A stretch of 64,000 nucleotides of DNA from Chelatococcus sambhunathii (GCF_001418005.1 NZ_LIOL01000004.1:310001-374000), one strand, 5' to 3'; counted from the stretch's first letter, positions 1 to 11,000 are shown. The notes: generated from the sequence alone by a model not told the origin. Translations and numbers: made by a program.

Positions 1-248
1 ATGCCCTGGTTGACGGCGCCAAGCTCGGCCGGCGTGCGCATGCCGAGGGCGTCGTCCTTCATCTCGCCGAGCATGATGAAGCCGCCGTCGTAGGACAGCT
101 CGGCATGGGCGACCTTGCCGACCTCATCCTCATAGACCGCATGGCGGGCCAAGCCGAAGGCCTCGCACAGCCAGCCGATAGCCTTCTGCGCATCGCGATA
201 GCGCAGGAAGGGGATGATGCGTGCCTTGCCCTGCCGTTCCGTCGTCAT
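1..248 (-). CDS. VOC (glyoxalase/bleomycin-resistance fold) family protein, 3' part outside window
   Basis: The visible N-terminal 82 residues begin MTTERQGKARIIPFLRYRD and continue with a stretch containing AIGWLCEAFG and YDGGFIMLGE. This is the usual first beta-alpha-beta-beta-beta module of PhnB-like VOC proteins, which bind a metal or small ligand between paired modules. The ATG lies at 246-248. The C-terminal half, with the remaining metal ligands, is beyond position 1, so the substrate cannot be inferred. The gene points the same way as the symporter at 313-1713, which lies upstream of it. Confidence 0.75.
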   Translation of the reverse strand, partial: MTTERQGKARIIPFLRYRDAQKAIGWLCEAFGLARHAVYEDEVGKVAHAELSYDGGFIMLGEMKDDALGMRTPAELGAVNQG

Positions 249-312
249 GGCCACCTCCGCAAGCTCGTTGAAGTGCTATCGTGGAGCGCCACGATGGCAA
301 AGGCGTGGCTCG

Positions 313-1713
313 TCAGCCGCGCGCCGGCCAGACCTCGCGGTCGATGTCGAGATCCGGGAAGCGGCTCGAATCGAAGACGGGGTTGTCGATGCCCTCGGCA
401 ATCTGCCGGTCGTAGTCCCGCATGACGCGCAGGCCGGTGCGGAACAGGAGCGCGACGGCGACGAGGTTGACGACGGCGAGCAGGCCCATGGTGATGTCGG
501 CGAAGGCGAAGACGGTGCTGAGATCCTGCACCGATCCCCAGAAGACGAGCGCCATCACCATGATGCGGAAGACGGTAAAGACGGTGATATCGTTGCCGGA
601 GAAGAAGTCGATGCTCGTCTCGCCGAGGTAGTAGTTATAGATGATCGAGGTGAAGACGAAGAGCATCAGGGCGATGCTGACGTAGATCCGCCCCCATTCG
701 CCGACGAAACCCGCCACCGCCTGCTGGGTGAGCGCAACGCCCGCCGGCTCCCCGCCCGGCGCAAAAGCCGGCGACAGGAGGATGATGAAAGCGGTGCAGC
801 TGCAGATGACGATGGTGTCGATGAAGACGCTGAACGCCTGCACGATGCCCTGTGAGGCAGGGTGCGGCACATGGGCGACGGCCGCAACGTTCGGCGCGCT
901 GCCGAGCCCCGCCTCGTTCGAGAAGAGGCCGCGCTTGACGCCGAGGAGGATGGCCGCCCCCATGCCCCCGCCGATGGCTGGCTCGAGGCCGAAGGCGCTC
1001 TTGACGATGAGCGCGAAGACGGCAGGCACTTCGCCGAGATGGGTCACGACCACGAAGAGCGCGAGCAGGATGTAGCCGCCGGCCATCACCGGCACCAGCA
1101 CGTCGGCTACCTGGGCGATGCGCTTGACGCCGCCGAAGATGATGATGCCGAGCACCACGGTCAGCGCCGCCCCCGTCCAGTGCGGGGCGATGCCGAACGA
1201 ATCGGCCAGGGAGGTGGCGACCGTGTAGGACTGCACTGCGTTGAAGCCGAAGCCGAAGGTGACGAGCAGCAGCACCGAGAAGACCATGGCGAGCCAGCGC
1301 TGCCGGAGGCCGCGGGCGATGTAGAAGGCCGGCCCGCCGCGATAGCTGCCGTCAGGCTCGGGCTGTTTGTAGAGCTGGGCGAGCGTGCACTCGAAATAGC
1401 TCGTCGCCATGCCGATGAGCGCGACGATCCACATCCAGAAGATGGCGCCGGGCCCGCCGAGCGTGATGGCCACCGCCACGCCCGCGATATTGCCAGCGCC
1501 GACCCGCCCGGCAACGCTCAGCATCAGCGCCTGGAAGGAACTGAGATGCCCCGGCTGCCGGCGCACCGCCTCGCCGAGCACGCCGAACATGCGCCCGAAA
1601 TAGCGGAACTGCACGAAGCGCGAGCCGACGCTGAAGACAAGGCCGAGGGCAATCAGGCCGACGACGAGAACCTTCCCCCACAGAAGGTCGTCGAGAAAAG
1701 CGAGCATTCCCAT
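313..1713 (-). CDS. Alanine/glycine:cation symporter (AGCS) family protein
   Basis: This 466-residue polytopic membrane protein should import alanine or glycine with sodium at the inner membrane. Typical AGCS stretches are visible: LSVAGRVGAGNIAGVAVAI near residue 70, GPGAIFWMWIVALIGMAT, and FSNEAGLGSAPNVAA in the second half, which is the most conserved signature of the family. Length fits the family. Start: the ATG at 1711-1713 has a strong GGAGGAG-type ribosome site 4-6 bases upstream; a second ATG two codons later is less well placed. The reading frame stays open far upstream into the antisense of ccrM, which is a high-GC artefact. Substrate preference is not readable. Confidence 0.9.
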   Translation of the reverse strand: MGMLAFLDDLLWGKVLVVGLIALGLVFSVGSRFVQFRYFGRMFGVLGEAVRRQPGHLSSFQALMLSVAGRVGAGNIAGVAVAITLGGPGAIFWMWIVALIGMATSYFECTLAQLYKQPEPDGSYRGGPAFYIARGLRQRWLAMVFSVLLLVTFGFGFNAVQSYTVATSLADSFGIAPHWTGAALTVVLGIIIFGGVKRIAQVADVLVPVMAGGYILLALFVVVTHLGEVPAVFALIVKSAFGLEPAIGGGMGAAILLGVKRGLFSNEAGLGSAPNVAAVAHVPHPASQGIVQAFSVFIDTIVICSCTAFIILLSPAFAPGGEPAGVALTQQAVAGFVGEWGRIYVSIALMLFVFTSIIYNYYLGETSIDFFSGNDITVFTVFRIMVMALVFWGSVQDLSTVFAFADITMGLLAVVNLVAVALLFRTGLRVMRDYDRQIAEGIDNPVFDSSRFPDLDIDREVWPARG

Positions 1714-1889
1714 TCTCCTCCCTGTGATGGCGGCTGCAGCTGCCGCCCTACTGCCAGGCGTCCGGACACCCTGTTGTTGGACCTCTTCTTGGCGGCAGCC
1801 GAACGATGAGGCCGGGGAGTGCGCGGCGGGGGGTGGAATGTCAACGGGCAGGATGTGCCGGGCGTCTCGCCGCCCCGGCAACGGGTGCC

Positions 1890-3140
<1,251 letters not shown>

Positions 3141-3295
3141 TTAATGGTGCAATGTGTCGTTTTGGGGCTGCAATTTTTGCCCAATCGGAAAGACAGTCGG
3201 CTGCCGCTGGTGGGCAGTCGGCAGGGGGCATGAACGCGTGATCCACCGGCGCGCCGCGTGGATGCGGGCCCAGGGACCCACCGATAAGCCAGTGC

Positions 3296-3757
3296 CTACT
3301 GCCGGACCGGCTCCAGCCCCTTGAACGGTGCCATGCCGGCGCGCGCGAGGGCATCGACGCGCTCGTTCTCCGGGTGGCCGGCGTGGCCCCGCACCCAGTG
3401 CCAGGTGACGTCGTGGCGCTGGCGGGCCGTGTCGAGACGGCGCCAGAGATCCTCGTTCTTCACCGGCTTCCTGTCGGCCGTCTTCCAGCCGCGGGCCTTC
3501 CAGCCGTGCATCCACTGGGTGATGCCGTGGCGCACATATTGCGAATCGGTGAAGAGGTCGACCGCGCAGGGGCGCTTGAGGGCCTCGAGCGCCATGATGG
3601 CCGCCATCAGCTCCATGCGGTTGTTGGTCGTTTCGGGCTCGCCGCCCGACAATTCCTTCTCTTTGCCCTGATAGACGAGGAGCGCGCCCCAGCCGCCGGG
3701 GCCAGGGTTGCCCGAGCAGGCACCGTCCGTATAGATCGCCACCCTGTCCCGGGTCAT
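3296..3757 (-). CDS. rnhA: Ribonuclease HI
   Basis: RNase HI of 153 residues, the usual length, cleaves RNA in RNA-DNA hybrids. The four catalytic carboxylates are in place: D11 in [12 protein letters not shown]49 in [10 protein letters not shown]71 in FTDSQYV and D135 in ENERVDALA. The handle region [15 protein letters not shown] is present. The ATG at 3755-3757 overlaps the thrB stop in an ATGA arrangement, so rnhA is translationally coupled and lies last in the ispH-thrB-rnhA operon. This order is common in Hyphomicrobiales. Confidence 0.96.
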   Translation of the reverse strand: MTRDRVAIYTDGACSGNPGPGGWGALLVYQGKEKELSGGEPETTNNRMELMAAIMALEALKRPCAVDLFTDSQYVRHGITQWMHGWKARGWKTADRKPVKNEDLWRRLDTARQRHDVTWHWVRGHAGHPENERVDALARAGMAPFKGLEPVRQ

Positions 3758-4719
3758 CGGGCGAGGCCGTATTCGGCCGCGCTCGCGACACGGCGGTGGA
3801 ACGAGAGCTTGCGGTCGTATTCGAGCGGGTCCTTCGGCTTCACCAGCGCCCCCGGGGGGACGTCGAGCCAGTCGACGAGCCGCGTCAGCATGAAGCGCAG
3901 GGCCGCGCCCCGGCACAGGATGGGGAGCGCCGCGACCTCGGCGTCCTCGAGCCGGCGCACGCGCTCATAGGCCGTGAGCATCGCCTGGCCCTTCGTCAGG
4001 TTGAACGAGCCGTCCGCCTCGAAGCACCAGGCGTTGAGGCAGATGGCGAGGTCGTAGGCGAAGGCGTCCGTGCAGGCGAAGTAGAAGTCGATGAGGCCGG
4101 ACAGCCGGCCGGCGATGAAGAACACGTTGTCCGGAAACAGATCGGCATGGATGACGCCGCCCGGCAGGCCTACCGGCCAGGTGCGTTCCAGATCGTCGAG
4201 GGCTGCAAGCGTGCGCGCGGCAAGGCCGGGCGAGACCGTGTCGGCCCGCCCGTCCGCCTGCATGAACAGCGGCCGCCACGCGGGCAGCGACAGCGCGTTC
4301 TCGCGCCGCATCGCGAAATCGGCGCCGGCCAGATGCAGGCGCGCCAGCGCCTTGCCGACACCGTCGCAATGGCCGGCCGTCGGGCGCTTCACCCACATGC
4401 CGTCGAGGAAGGTGACGATGGCCGCGGGCCGCCCGGCGAGGCGGCCGAGTGCCTCCCCCTCCCGGTTCAGAACCGGCTGGGGGCAGGTGATGCCGCGCTG
4501 GGCGAGATGGCGCATGAGACCGATGAAGAACGGCAGGTCCTCCTCCTTCACCCGCTTCTCGTAGAGGGTGAGGATGTAGAAGCCGCGCTCGGTGTGCAGC
4601 AGGAAGTTGGAGTTCTCGACCCCCTCGGCGATGCCCTTGACGGCGAGCACCGCGCCGATGTCGTAGCGGGCGACGAAGGCGGCGAGTTCCTCGTCGGCAA
4701 CCTCGGTATAGACTGCCAC
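3754..4719 (-). CDS. thrB: Homoserine kinase, type II (aminoglycoside-phosphotransferase fold)
   Basis: This cytosolic enzyme phosphorylates homoserine with ATP in threonine synthesis. The 321-residue protein has the APH-fold kinase marks [14 protein letters not shown] (catalytic loop, HxDxxxxN) and [10 protein letters not shown] (metal-binding Asp), and begins [15 protein letters not shown] as alphaproteobacterial ThrB proteins do. It is unrelated to the GHMP-type ThrB of enterobacteria. The start is a GTG (4717-4719) only 4 bases after the ispH stop, so it is co-transcribed with ispH. The stop overlaps the rnhA start. Confidence 0.94.
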   Translation of the reverse strand: MAVYTEVADEELAAFVARYDIGAVLAVKGIAEGVENSNFLLHTERGFYILTLYEKRVKEEDLPFFIGLMRHLAQRGITCPQPVLNREGEALGRLAGRPAAIVTFLDGMWVKRPTAGHCDGVGKALARLHLAGADFAMRRENALSLPAWRPLFMQADGRADTVSPGLAARTLAALDDLERTWPVGLPGGVIHADLFPDNVFFIAGRLSGLIDFYFACTDAFAYDLAICLNAWCFEADGSFNLTKGQAMLTAYERVRRLEDAEVAALPILCRGAALRFMLTRLVDWLDVPPGALVKPKDPLEYDRKLSFHRRVASAAEYGLAR

Positions 4720-4723
4720 GCGC

Positions 4724-5692
4724 CTACTCCGCCGCTTCCCCGCGCAATTCGCGCGGCAGGGGGAAGAAGACGCTCTCGTCCGCCGTCGAGACCGTCTCGA
4801 CGCTGACCGCATAGCGTTCGGCGAAGGCGTCGATGATCTCCTCCACCAGCACCTCCGGCGCAGAGGCGCCCGCAGTCAGCCCGAGGCGGCGGATGTTGCC
4901 GAAGATCGACCAGTCGATGTCGTCGGCGCGCAGCACGAGGCGTGCGGCCGGACAGCCAGCCCGCTCCGCCACCTCGCGCAGGCGTTGCGAGTTCGACGAG
5001 TTGGGCGAGCCCACCACGATCATCGCGTCCACCTGCGGGGCGACGCGCTTGACCGCCTCCTGGCGGTTGGTCGTCGCATAGCAGATGTCCTCCTTGTGTG
5101 GACCGACGATGGCGGGAAAGCGCGCCTTCAGCGTCTCGACGATCTCGCGCGTGTCGTCGACCGACAGCGTCGTCTGCGTCACATAAGCGAGCCCGCCGTC
5201 ATCGGGGGCCGTGAAGGCTGCCACATCGGCCACCGTCTCGACGAGGGAAATCGCACCTTCGGGCAACTGACCCATGGTGCCGACGACCTCCGGATGGCCG
5301 GCATGGCCGACGAGCACCACGTGGCGGCCGCGGCGAAAGTGCACCTCCGCCTCGCGGTGCACCTTGGTGACCAGGGGGCAGGTGGCGTCGATGGCGAAGA
5401 AATTGCGCCGCCCGGCATCCTCGGGCACCGCCTTGGGCACGCCGTGTGCCGAGAAGATGACGGGCGCGCTCGTCGGCGGGATCTCGTCGAGCTCGTCGAC
5501 GAAAACGGCGCCTTTCCGGCGCAGGCTCTCTACAACGTATTTGTTGTGGACGATCTCGTGGCGCACGTAGACCGGCGGTCCGTAGAGCGCAAGCGCCTTC
5601 TCGACGGCATCGATGGCGCGCACGACGCCCGCGCAGAAGCCGCGCGGGGCACAGATCAACACGCTCAGGGGTGGCTTTTCAGCAACGCTCAT
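4724..5692 (-). CDS. ispH: 4-hydroxy-3-methylbut-2-enyl diphosphate reductase
   Basis: IspH (LytB) is the last enzyme of the MEP isoprenoid pathway: it reduces HMBPP to IPP and DMAPP with a [4Fe-4S] cluster. The three cluster cysteines appear in RGFCAGV (C20), DATCPLV and the conserved [20 protein letters not shown] C-terminal half, with the [10 protein letters not shown] stretch between them. Other signatures are [14 protein letters not shown] and FSAHGVP. Length is 322 residues. The ATG at 5690-5692 was preferred over a GTG five codons upstream; neither has a strong ribosome site. First gene of the ispH-thrB-rnhA operon, divergent from the HAD gene at 5814. Confidence 0.95.
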   Translation of the reverse strand: MSVAEKPPLSVLICAPRGFCAGVVRAIDAVEKALALYGPPVYVRHEIVHNKYVVESLRRKGAVFVDELDEIPPTSAPVIFSAHGVPKAVPEDAGRRNFFAIDATCPLVTKVHREAEVHFRRGRHVVLVGHAGHPEVVGTMGQLPEGAISLVETVADVAAFTAPDDGGLAYVTQTTLSVDDTREIVETLKARFPAIVGPHKEDICYATTNRQEAVKRVAPQVDAMIVVGSPNSSNSQRLREVAERAGCPAARLVLRADDIDWSIFGNIRRLGLTAGASAPEVLVEEIIDAFAERYAVSVETVSTADESVFFPLPRELRGEAAE

Positions 5693-5813
5693 CGAAACAC
5701 CGGTCACGATCGTGCGGGGGATGTGGCGGCAGGCGGGTACTCATGTCAAGAACGGCATCGCCGCTGCGACGACGCGCGACGGAAGCTGCAGCCCCTGACG
5801 ATCCGACCGAGCC

Positions 5814-6428
5814 ATGCCGTCCCCCATCCGCCTCGCCATCTTCGACATGGACGACGTGCTGTGCCACTACGACCGCGACCGGCGCCTCGCCGAGCTGTCG
5901 CGCCTGTCGGGGCGGAGCATCAACGAGATCCTGACGGATATCTGGGCGAGCGGCTTCGAGGACCGGGCCGACGCCGGGGCGATGGATGCCGAGACCTATC
6001 TTTCCGGTTTCGGCGAGCGCCTGGGCTATGCCATCACGCGCGACGAATGGGTGGAGGCGCGCCGCCTCGGCATGGTGCCGTTCCCCGACAGCCTGGCGCT
6101 GCTCGCCCGCGTGAAGGAGAAGGCGACCGTCGCGGTGCTCACCAACAACGGCTTCCTCACCGGCGAGGAGATCGACCGCCTGTTCCCGGGGCTGCGCCAC
6201 CTCGTCGACGACCGGGTGTTCGTGTCGGCCCGCTTCGGCACGAAGAAGCCCGATCCTGAGATCTACCGGCGCCTGTGCGCCGAGTTCGGCGTCGCCCCTG
6301 AGGAGGCCTTCTTCACCGACGACAAGCCGTGGAACGTCGCGGGGGCGGTGAAGGCCGGCCTCGAGGGTCACGTCTTCGACGGTGCCGAGGGCCTGCGGCG
6401 CGCACTCAACCGCCTCGCTCTGGTGTGA
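5814..6428 (+). CDS. HAD-superfamily hydrolase (subfamily IA)
   Basis: A 204-residue cytosolic phosphatase-like protein. HAD motif I is FDMDDVLCHYD (residues 9-19; nucleophile Asp and acid Asp), motif II is VLTNNG, motif III includes the lysine in TKKPDPEIY, and motif IV is FFTDDKPWNV. A helical cap lies between motifs I and II, as in YihX/haloacid-dehalogenase-like subfamily IA. The physiological substrate cannot be read. It is divergent from ispH across 121 bases and no obvious ribosome site precedes the ATG. Confidence 0.85.
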   Translation: MPSPIRLAIFDMDDVLCHYDRDRRLAELSRLSGRSINEILTDIWASGFEDRADAGAMDAETYLSGFGERLGYAITRDEWVEARRLGMVPFPDSLALLARVKEKATVAVLTNNGFLTGEEIDRLFPGLRHLVDDRVFVSARFGTKKPDPEIYRRLCAEFGVAPEEAFFTDDKPWNVAGAVKAGLEGHVFDGAEGLRRALNRLALV

Positions 6429-6748
6429 GGCCATGCCGCCGGGCCTTGTGCCGGATACGCCTATGGCGTGACCAAATGGCCCAGCGGGGCTGCTCACCTC
6501 TCCGAAACGTCGCGGAGGGCGAGAGAAGAGCGGTTGGCTTCCGCGACCTGCGCTCGACCCGCGTCTGTTCGCCTCTCTCGGCCTGTATCCTCCGCCGACA
6601 TTCCCCTTGCGCTCGGCGCGCTCTAGTTGTTCATGAGTTCCGCTCCGGCGATGGTCCCTTGCGGATGCCTAGCCAGACGCCGGTCGACAGTTGCCTCTGC
6701 TCGCATCGGGCCGGATCGCCACGGCCGCGGGCCAGCCAAGAGTTTCCC
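6429..6748. other. 320-base non-coding interval
   Basis: Between the HAD gene and the antiporter. No convincing open reading frame, hairpin terminator or known riboswitch pattern was recognised. The interval presumably carries the antiporter promoter; an AAGAG ribosome-site-like sequence precedes the ATG at 6749. Confidence 0.5.
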
Positions 6749-8599
6749 ATGGCCGACGCCGCCGAACATGCGAGTTTCCTGCCGCCGATCCTGACCTTCT
6801 GCGCCGCGGCCGTGATCGCCGTGCCGCTCTTTCGCAAGCTCGGGCTCGGCGCCGTGCTCGGCTATCTCATCGCCGGCATCGTCATCGGCCCATCGGTGAT
6901 GGGCCTCGTCGGCGAGGCGGAGAACGTGCGCGGCGTCGCCGAGCTCGGCGTCGTGCTGCTGCTCTTCATCATCGGCCTCGAACTGAAGATATCGAACCTC
7001 TTCGCCATGCGACGCGACATCTTCGGCCTCGGGCTGGCGCAGATCGTCCTGACCTGTGCGCTGATCGCGACGGTTGCCGCCCTGCTCGGCCACAGCGCGC
7101 GCGGCATGATCGTCACAGGGCTTGCGCTGTCTCTGTCCGCAACGGCCATCGCGCTACAGGTGCTCGAGGAGCGGCGCGACCTCGCCACCCGCTATGGCCA
7201 GCGCACCTTCTCCATCCTGCTGTTCCAGGACCTGTCCATCGTCCCCATCCTCGCGCTCGTGCCGCTGCTCGCCAACACCGAGGCGCTCGGCAGCGGCCAG
7301 GCGCTGGCGGGCGCGGCCGGCGCCTGCGCGCGGGCCTTTGCCGCCGTCGCGCTGGTCGTGATCGTCGGCCGCTATCTGCTCAATCCGCTGTTCCGGCTGC
7401 TCGCCGCAAGCGGCGCCCGCGAGGTCATGACCGCCGCCGCGCTCCTCGTCGTGCTCGGCGCCGCCATGCTGATGGAACAGGTCGGCCTGTCCATGGCCAT
7501 GGGCGCGTTCCTCGCCGGGGTGCTCCTTGCCGAGTCGAATTTCCGCCACCAGCTCGAGGCCGACATCGAGCCTTTCCGCGGCCTGCTGCTCGGCCTCTTC
7601 TTCATGAGCGTCGGCATGTCGCTCGATGCGAACTACGTGCGGCAGAACGCGCTGCTGCTCCTCGTCCTTGCGCCAGCGCTCGTCATCGGCAAGAGCCTTA
7701 TCGCCGCCGCTCTCGCCCGCGGCTTCGGCTCCTCCTGGCCGGATGCGCTGCGCATCGGCGCCCTGCTCGCCCCGGCAGGCGAGTTCTCCTTCGTCCTTGT
7801 GCCGCTGGGCGGCGAGGTGGGGCTGCTGACGGGCGAGCGCGTGCAGGTCATCACGGCGCTCGCCGCCCTCACCATGCTGCTCGGGCCGCTGTTCGCCAAG
7901 CTCATCGAGAGCCAGCTCGCCCTCAGGTCGGGGGGCGAGGAGCCGGCGCCGGACGACCTGCCCGCCGGCGAGGCCGGAGGCAGCGTCATCGTCATCGGCT
8001 TCGGCCGCTTCGGCCAAGTGGTCAACCAGGTGCTGCTCGCGAACGGGGCCGACGTGACGGTGATCGACCGCAACATCGACAGCATCCGCAGCGCAGCCCG
8101 CTTCGGCTTCAAGGTTTACTACGGCGACGGCACGCGCCTCGACGTGCTGCGTGCGGCGGGGGCAGGCTCGGCAGATGTCGTCTGCGTCTGCGTCGACGAC
8201 GCGGCCGCCGCCCTGAAGATTGCGGAGATCGTCCATGCGGAGTTCCCGCGCGCCCGCACCTTCGTGCGCGCGATCGACCGGCCGCATGCTATCGCGCTCA
8301 TGAACCGCGAGGTCGACTTCCAGCTTCGCGAGACCTTCGAATCGGCATTGCAATTCGGCCGCGCCACGCTCGAGGAGCTCGGGGTCGACGCGGAAGCGGC
8401 CCGGCTCGTGACCGAGGACGTGCGCCGGCGCGACATCGCCCGGCTCGTGCTGCAGCGGAGCGACGGCCTACTCGGCGGGCAGGATCTGCTGCACGGCGTG
8501 AAGGTGAAGCCCGAGCCGCTGACGCCGCCGAAGCGCAAGGCGGCCGGCCTCAGCGCCGAGACGCGCGACCTCGTCGCCGACGCCGAGGCGCGTCCGTGA
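6749..8599 (+). CDS. CPA2-family monovalent cation:proton antiporter with RCK domain (KefB/YbaL-like)
   Basis: A 616-residue inner-membrane protein with about 12 hydrophobic segments over residues 1-390, followed by a cytoplasmic RCK/TrkA-N Rossmann domain starting at SVIVIGFGRFGQVV (NAD-binding GxGxxG-like). The membrane part has the family stretches GYLIAGIVIGPSVMGL, LLLFIIGLELK, LLFQDLSIVPIL, GAFLAGVLLAES and GLFFMSVGMSLD. Related proteins exchange K+ or Na+ for protons; Kef members are gated by glutathione conjugates, but no KefF/G-type partner is nearby. The start has a modest ribosome site. The stop TGA overlaps a GTG (8596-8598) that looks like the original start of the MATE gene. Confidence 0.9.
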   Translation: MADAAEHASFLPPILTFCAAAVIAVPLFRKLGLGAVLGYLIAGIVIGPSVMGLVGEAENVRGVAELGVVLLLFIIGLELKISNLFAMRRDIFGLGLAQIVLTCALIATVAALLGHSARGMIVTGLALSLSATAIALQVLEERRDLATRYGQRTFSILLFQDLSIVPILALVPLLANTEALGSGQALAGAAGACARAFAAVALVVIVGRYLLNPLFRLLAASGAREVMTAAALLVVLGAAMLMEQVGLSMAMGAFLAGVLLAESNFRHQLEADIEPFRGLLLGLFFMSVGMSLDANYVRQNALLLLVLAPALVIGKSLIAAALARGFGSSWPDALRIGALLAPAGEFSFVLVPLGGEVGLLTGERVQVITALAALTMLLGPLFAKLIESQLALRSGGEEPAPDDLPAGEAGGSVIVIGFGRFGQVVNQVLLANGADVTVIDRNIDSIRSAARFGFKVYYGDGTRLDVLRAAGAGSADVVCVCVDDAAAALKIAEIVHAEFPRARTFVRAIDRPHAIALMNREVDFQLRETFESALQFGRATLEELGVDAEAARLVTEDVRRRDIARLVLQRSDGLLGGQDLLHGVKVKPEPLTPPKRKAAGLSAETRDLVADAEARP

Positions 8600-8718
8600 G
8601 CATCGATGGTGCGAAGACGGGCGACGCCGCACAGCGCGAGCGTGCCGGTCCCGGCCCGGCGTCCGTAGGCAGCTAAGCCGGAAAGTTCACGCAAGGCTCG
8701 ACGCTGCGCCACGTCCTC
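8596..8718 (+). other. Apparent lost 5' end of the MATE gene, with an in-frame TAA at 8674-8676
   Basis: Reading in the MATE frame from a GTG that overlaps the antiporter stop (GTGA, 8596-8599) gives 26 codons, then TAA, then AGKFTQGSTLRHVLVMT, which is the conserved N-terminal lead-in of related MATE proteins. The conserved lead-in therefore lies after the stop, but before any ATG or GTG. Possible causes are a nonsense mutation, a base-call error, or unusual initiation such as CTG at 8704. Confidence 0.6.
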
Positions 8719-9999
8719 GTGATGACGGCCGCCGGGGCTGTCGGGCTCGTCGCCGTCTTCGTCGTCGACTTCCTGTCGCTCCTCTACATCTCCTGGCTTG
8801 GGAAGCCTGCGCTCACCGCCGGCGTCGGCTTCGCCACCATCGTCCTCTTCTTCGCCACCTCCATCAACATCGGCCTCATGATCGCGGTCGGCGCCCTCGT
8901 GTCGCGCGCCCTCGGCGCGCGCGACCGGGAGCGGGCGCGGCGGCTCGCGGCCTCGGCCATGGTGCAGACGGGCGTCATCGCCGGCCTTGTCGGCCTCGGC
9001 GCCCTGCCCTTCCTTGGCCCCCTGCTCACCCTGCTCGGCGCCGATGGCGAGGCGCAGGACGCGGCCATCCGCTTCCTCATGATCGCGCTGCCCGCCAATG
9101 TCTTCATGGGCCTCGGCATGGCACTCTCGGGCGTGCTGCGCGCCGTCGGCGACGCGCGCCGCTCGATGTATGTGACGCTGTCGGGCGGGCTCGTGACGGC
9201 GGTGGCCGACCCCGTCCTCATCCTCGGCCTCGGCTGGGGCGTCGAGGGCGCGGCGACCGCCACGGCGCTGTCGCGCCTCGTCTTCCTGGCGGTGGGGCTC
9301 CACGGGGCGGGCCACGTCCACGGCCTCCTCGCGCGGCCGCGGCTCGCCCATGTCGTCGCCGACATCAGGCCGATGCTCGCCATCGCGCTGCCGGCCATCC
9401 TCGCCAATGTAGCGACGCCGATGTCGAACGCCTTCGTCGCCAGCGTCATGGCACGTTTCGGCGACGAGGCCATGGCGGCGGTGGCCATCGTCGACCGGCT
9501 GGTGCCGCTGTGCTTCGGCGTTGTCTTCGCCTTGTCCGGCGCCGTCGGGCCCATCCTCGGACAGAACTGGGGCGCGCGGCGCTTCGACCGCATGCGCCGC
9601 ATCCTGCGCGACGCTTTGTCCCTCGTCGTCGTCTATGTCGGCACCATGGGGCTGACGCTCGCCCTCGTCGGTGATGCCGTGCCGATGCTGTTCAACGTTG
9701 GCGGCACGGAGACGGGGCGTCTCGTCGCCTTCTTCTGCGTCATCAGCGGCTTCCTGTGGCTGTTCAACGGTCTGTTGTTCGTGGCCAATGCCTCGTTCAA
9801 CAATCTCGGCTTTCCGCTGCTGTCGACCGGCTTCAACTGGGCCAAGGCGACCGCCGGCACGGTGCCCTTCGCCCTCGCCGGCGCCCATCTCGGCGGACCG
9901 GAAGGCATCCTCGTCGGCATCTCCCTCGGCGCGGTCGTCTTCGGCCTCGCCGGCATCCTCACCGCGTTCTGGACGATTGGGCTTCTTGCCCGGCGATAG
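8719..9999 (+). CDS. MATE-family multidrug/toxin efflux transporter (N-terminus uncertain)
   Basis: A polytopic membrane protein of the NorM/DinF type, which exports organic cations or drugs using Na+ or H+. Twelve hydrophobic segments are visible, with family stretches such as IALPANVFMGLGMALSGVLRAVGDARRSM and SGAVGPILGQNWGARRFDRM. From the GTG at 8719 (ATG at 8722) the protein has 426 residues, but family proteins begin about 15-40 residues earlier; that segment is present upstream and is cut off by an in-frame TAA at 8674. There is no Shine-Dalgarno sequence before 8719. It is probably the second gene of an operon with the antiporter. It may be functional with a shortened N-terminus, or a very recent pseudogene. 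Confidence 0.75.
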   Translation: MMTAAGAVGLVAVFVVDFLSLLYISWLGKPALTAGVGFATIVLFFATSINIGLMIAVGALVSRALGARDRERARRLAASAMVQTGVIAGLVGLGALPFLGPLLTLLGADGEAQDAAIRFLMIALPANVFMGLGMALSGVLRAVGDARRSMYVTLSGGLVTAVADPVLILGLGWGVEGAATATALSRLVFLAVGLHGAGHVHGLLARPRLAHVVADIRPMLAIALPAILANVATPMSNAFVASVMARFGDEAMAAVAIVDRLVPLCFGVVFALSGAVGPILGQNWGARRFDRMRRILRDALSLVVVYVGTMGLTLALVGDAVPMLFNVGGTETGRLVAFFCVISGFLWLFNGLLFVANASFNNLGFPLLSTGFNWAKATAGTVPFALAGAHLGGPEGILVGISLGAVVFGLAGILTAFWTIGLLARR

Positions 10000-10229
10000 C
10001 CACGGGCCAATGGCACGGCAGCGGTCGGCATGCAGGCCGGATCTCGGGGACGACGTCCGCGCGGGCGCAACCGGAAACTTTGGCGCAGATCACACGGTTT
10101 GCCGCCACCGAAGGCGCAGTTGAGCGAGGGCCCCGGGGTACAGGCGCCATTTTCGCGAAATTGCCCGATGTTAACTTCGCACCACGAAGCTCGTCCCGCT
10201 TGGAAATTGTCTGAGGTGGACCTTTTCGG

Positions 10230-10877
10230 ATGATGCACAGTTGCGAAGATGGTCGGGCAGAGGCCACGAAGCTGAATGTTTTTATCAAGTTCTACGGCCT
10301 TTTCTGGCGCAAACATGCCGTCGACTGGAACAGCCGGCAGCTTCTCGGCCAACCGCAGGGCTGGCTCGGCAAGGGAAACAAGAGGAGCAACATCGATCTC
10401 GAGACGATCCAGATGAATTTCTATCGGCAGAAGGGTGTCTACATCCTCTACAGCGAGGCCCTGCAGCCGGTCTATGCAGGCCAGGCGGGGCTTGCGCGCC
10501 GGAACACGACCGGCGGGCAGACCATCGGCGACCGGCTCGCCGCCCACAGCCGCGGCATCTATCGGAACGGCTGGTCGCTGTTCTCCTGGTTCGGCTTTCT
10601 CGATACGGAACGCTCTCCGCTCACACGCATGGCGGACGAGCAGCGGCTCAACCCGATCTGGATGCTGCCGGCCGGCCCTCCCTCCGCCCCCGACGCTGCG
10701 CTCAACACATTGCTCGCCTCCTTCGAGGCCATCCTGATCGAGGGCTTCACGCCGCGCTTTAACGCCCGCGGAGGCGACCTGCCGCACGCGGTCGTCGTCC
10801 ACCAGTATGAGCCGGGCCGTCATAGTGCCGAGCAGGGCCAGCGCCGACGCGAGGCGGCGTCGCCCTTTCTCAAATGA
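10230..10877 (+). CDS. GIY-YIG nuclease-domain protein
   Basis: A 215-residue protein whose middle (about residues 69-185) fits the GIY-YIG fold: GVYILYSE (GIY strand), VYAGQAG (YIG strand), the arginine in GDRLAAH, a late glutamate in LLASFEAILIEG, and the terminal asparagine in RFNARGG. GIY-YIG enzymes cut DNA using one metal ion. The first ~65 residues and the C-terminal tail match nothing I recognise. It stands alone between a MATE exporter and a DUF937 gene, without a methylase, recombination partner or defence genes, so its role is unknown. The ATG at 10230 is followed immediately by a second ATG. Confidence 0.65.
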   Translation: MMHSCEDGRAEATKLNVFIKFYGLFWRKHAVDWNSRQLLGQPQGWLGKGNKRSNIDLETIQMNFYRQKGVYILYSEALQPVYAGQAGLARRNTTGGQTIGDRLAAHSRGIYRNGWSLFSWFGFLDTERSPLTRMADEQRLNPIWMLPAGPPSAPDAALNTLLASFEAILIEGFTPRFNARGGDLPHAVVVHQYEPGRHSAEQGQRRREAASPFLK

Positions 10878-11000
10878 CTGCGAGGCGACGAGCCGCCACC
10901 TGCCGCCGCACCGCTCCTGCGGTCTATCGGGCGCGGGCGACAGCCTCTAGAGTCGGAGCTTGCAGCCACGCCCACGAGAGGCGACCGGGAGGAGCGCGCC

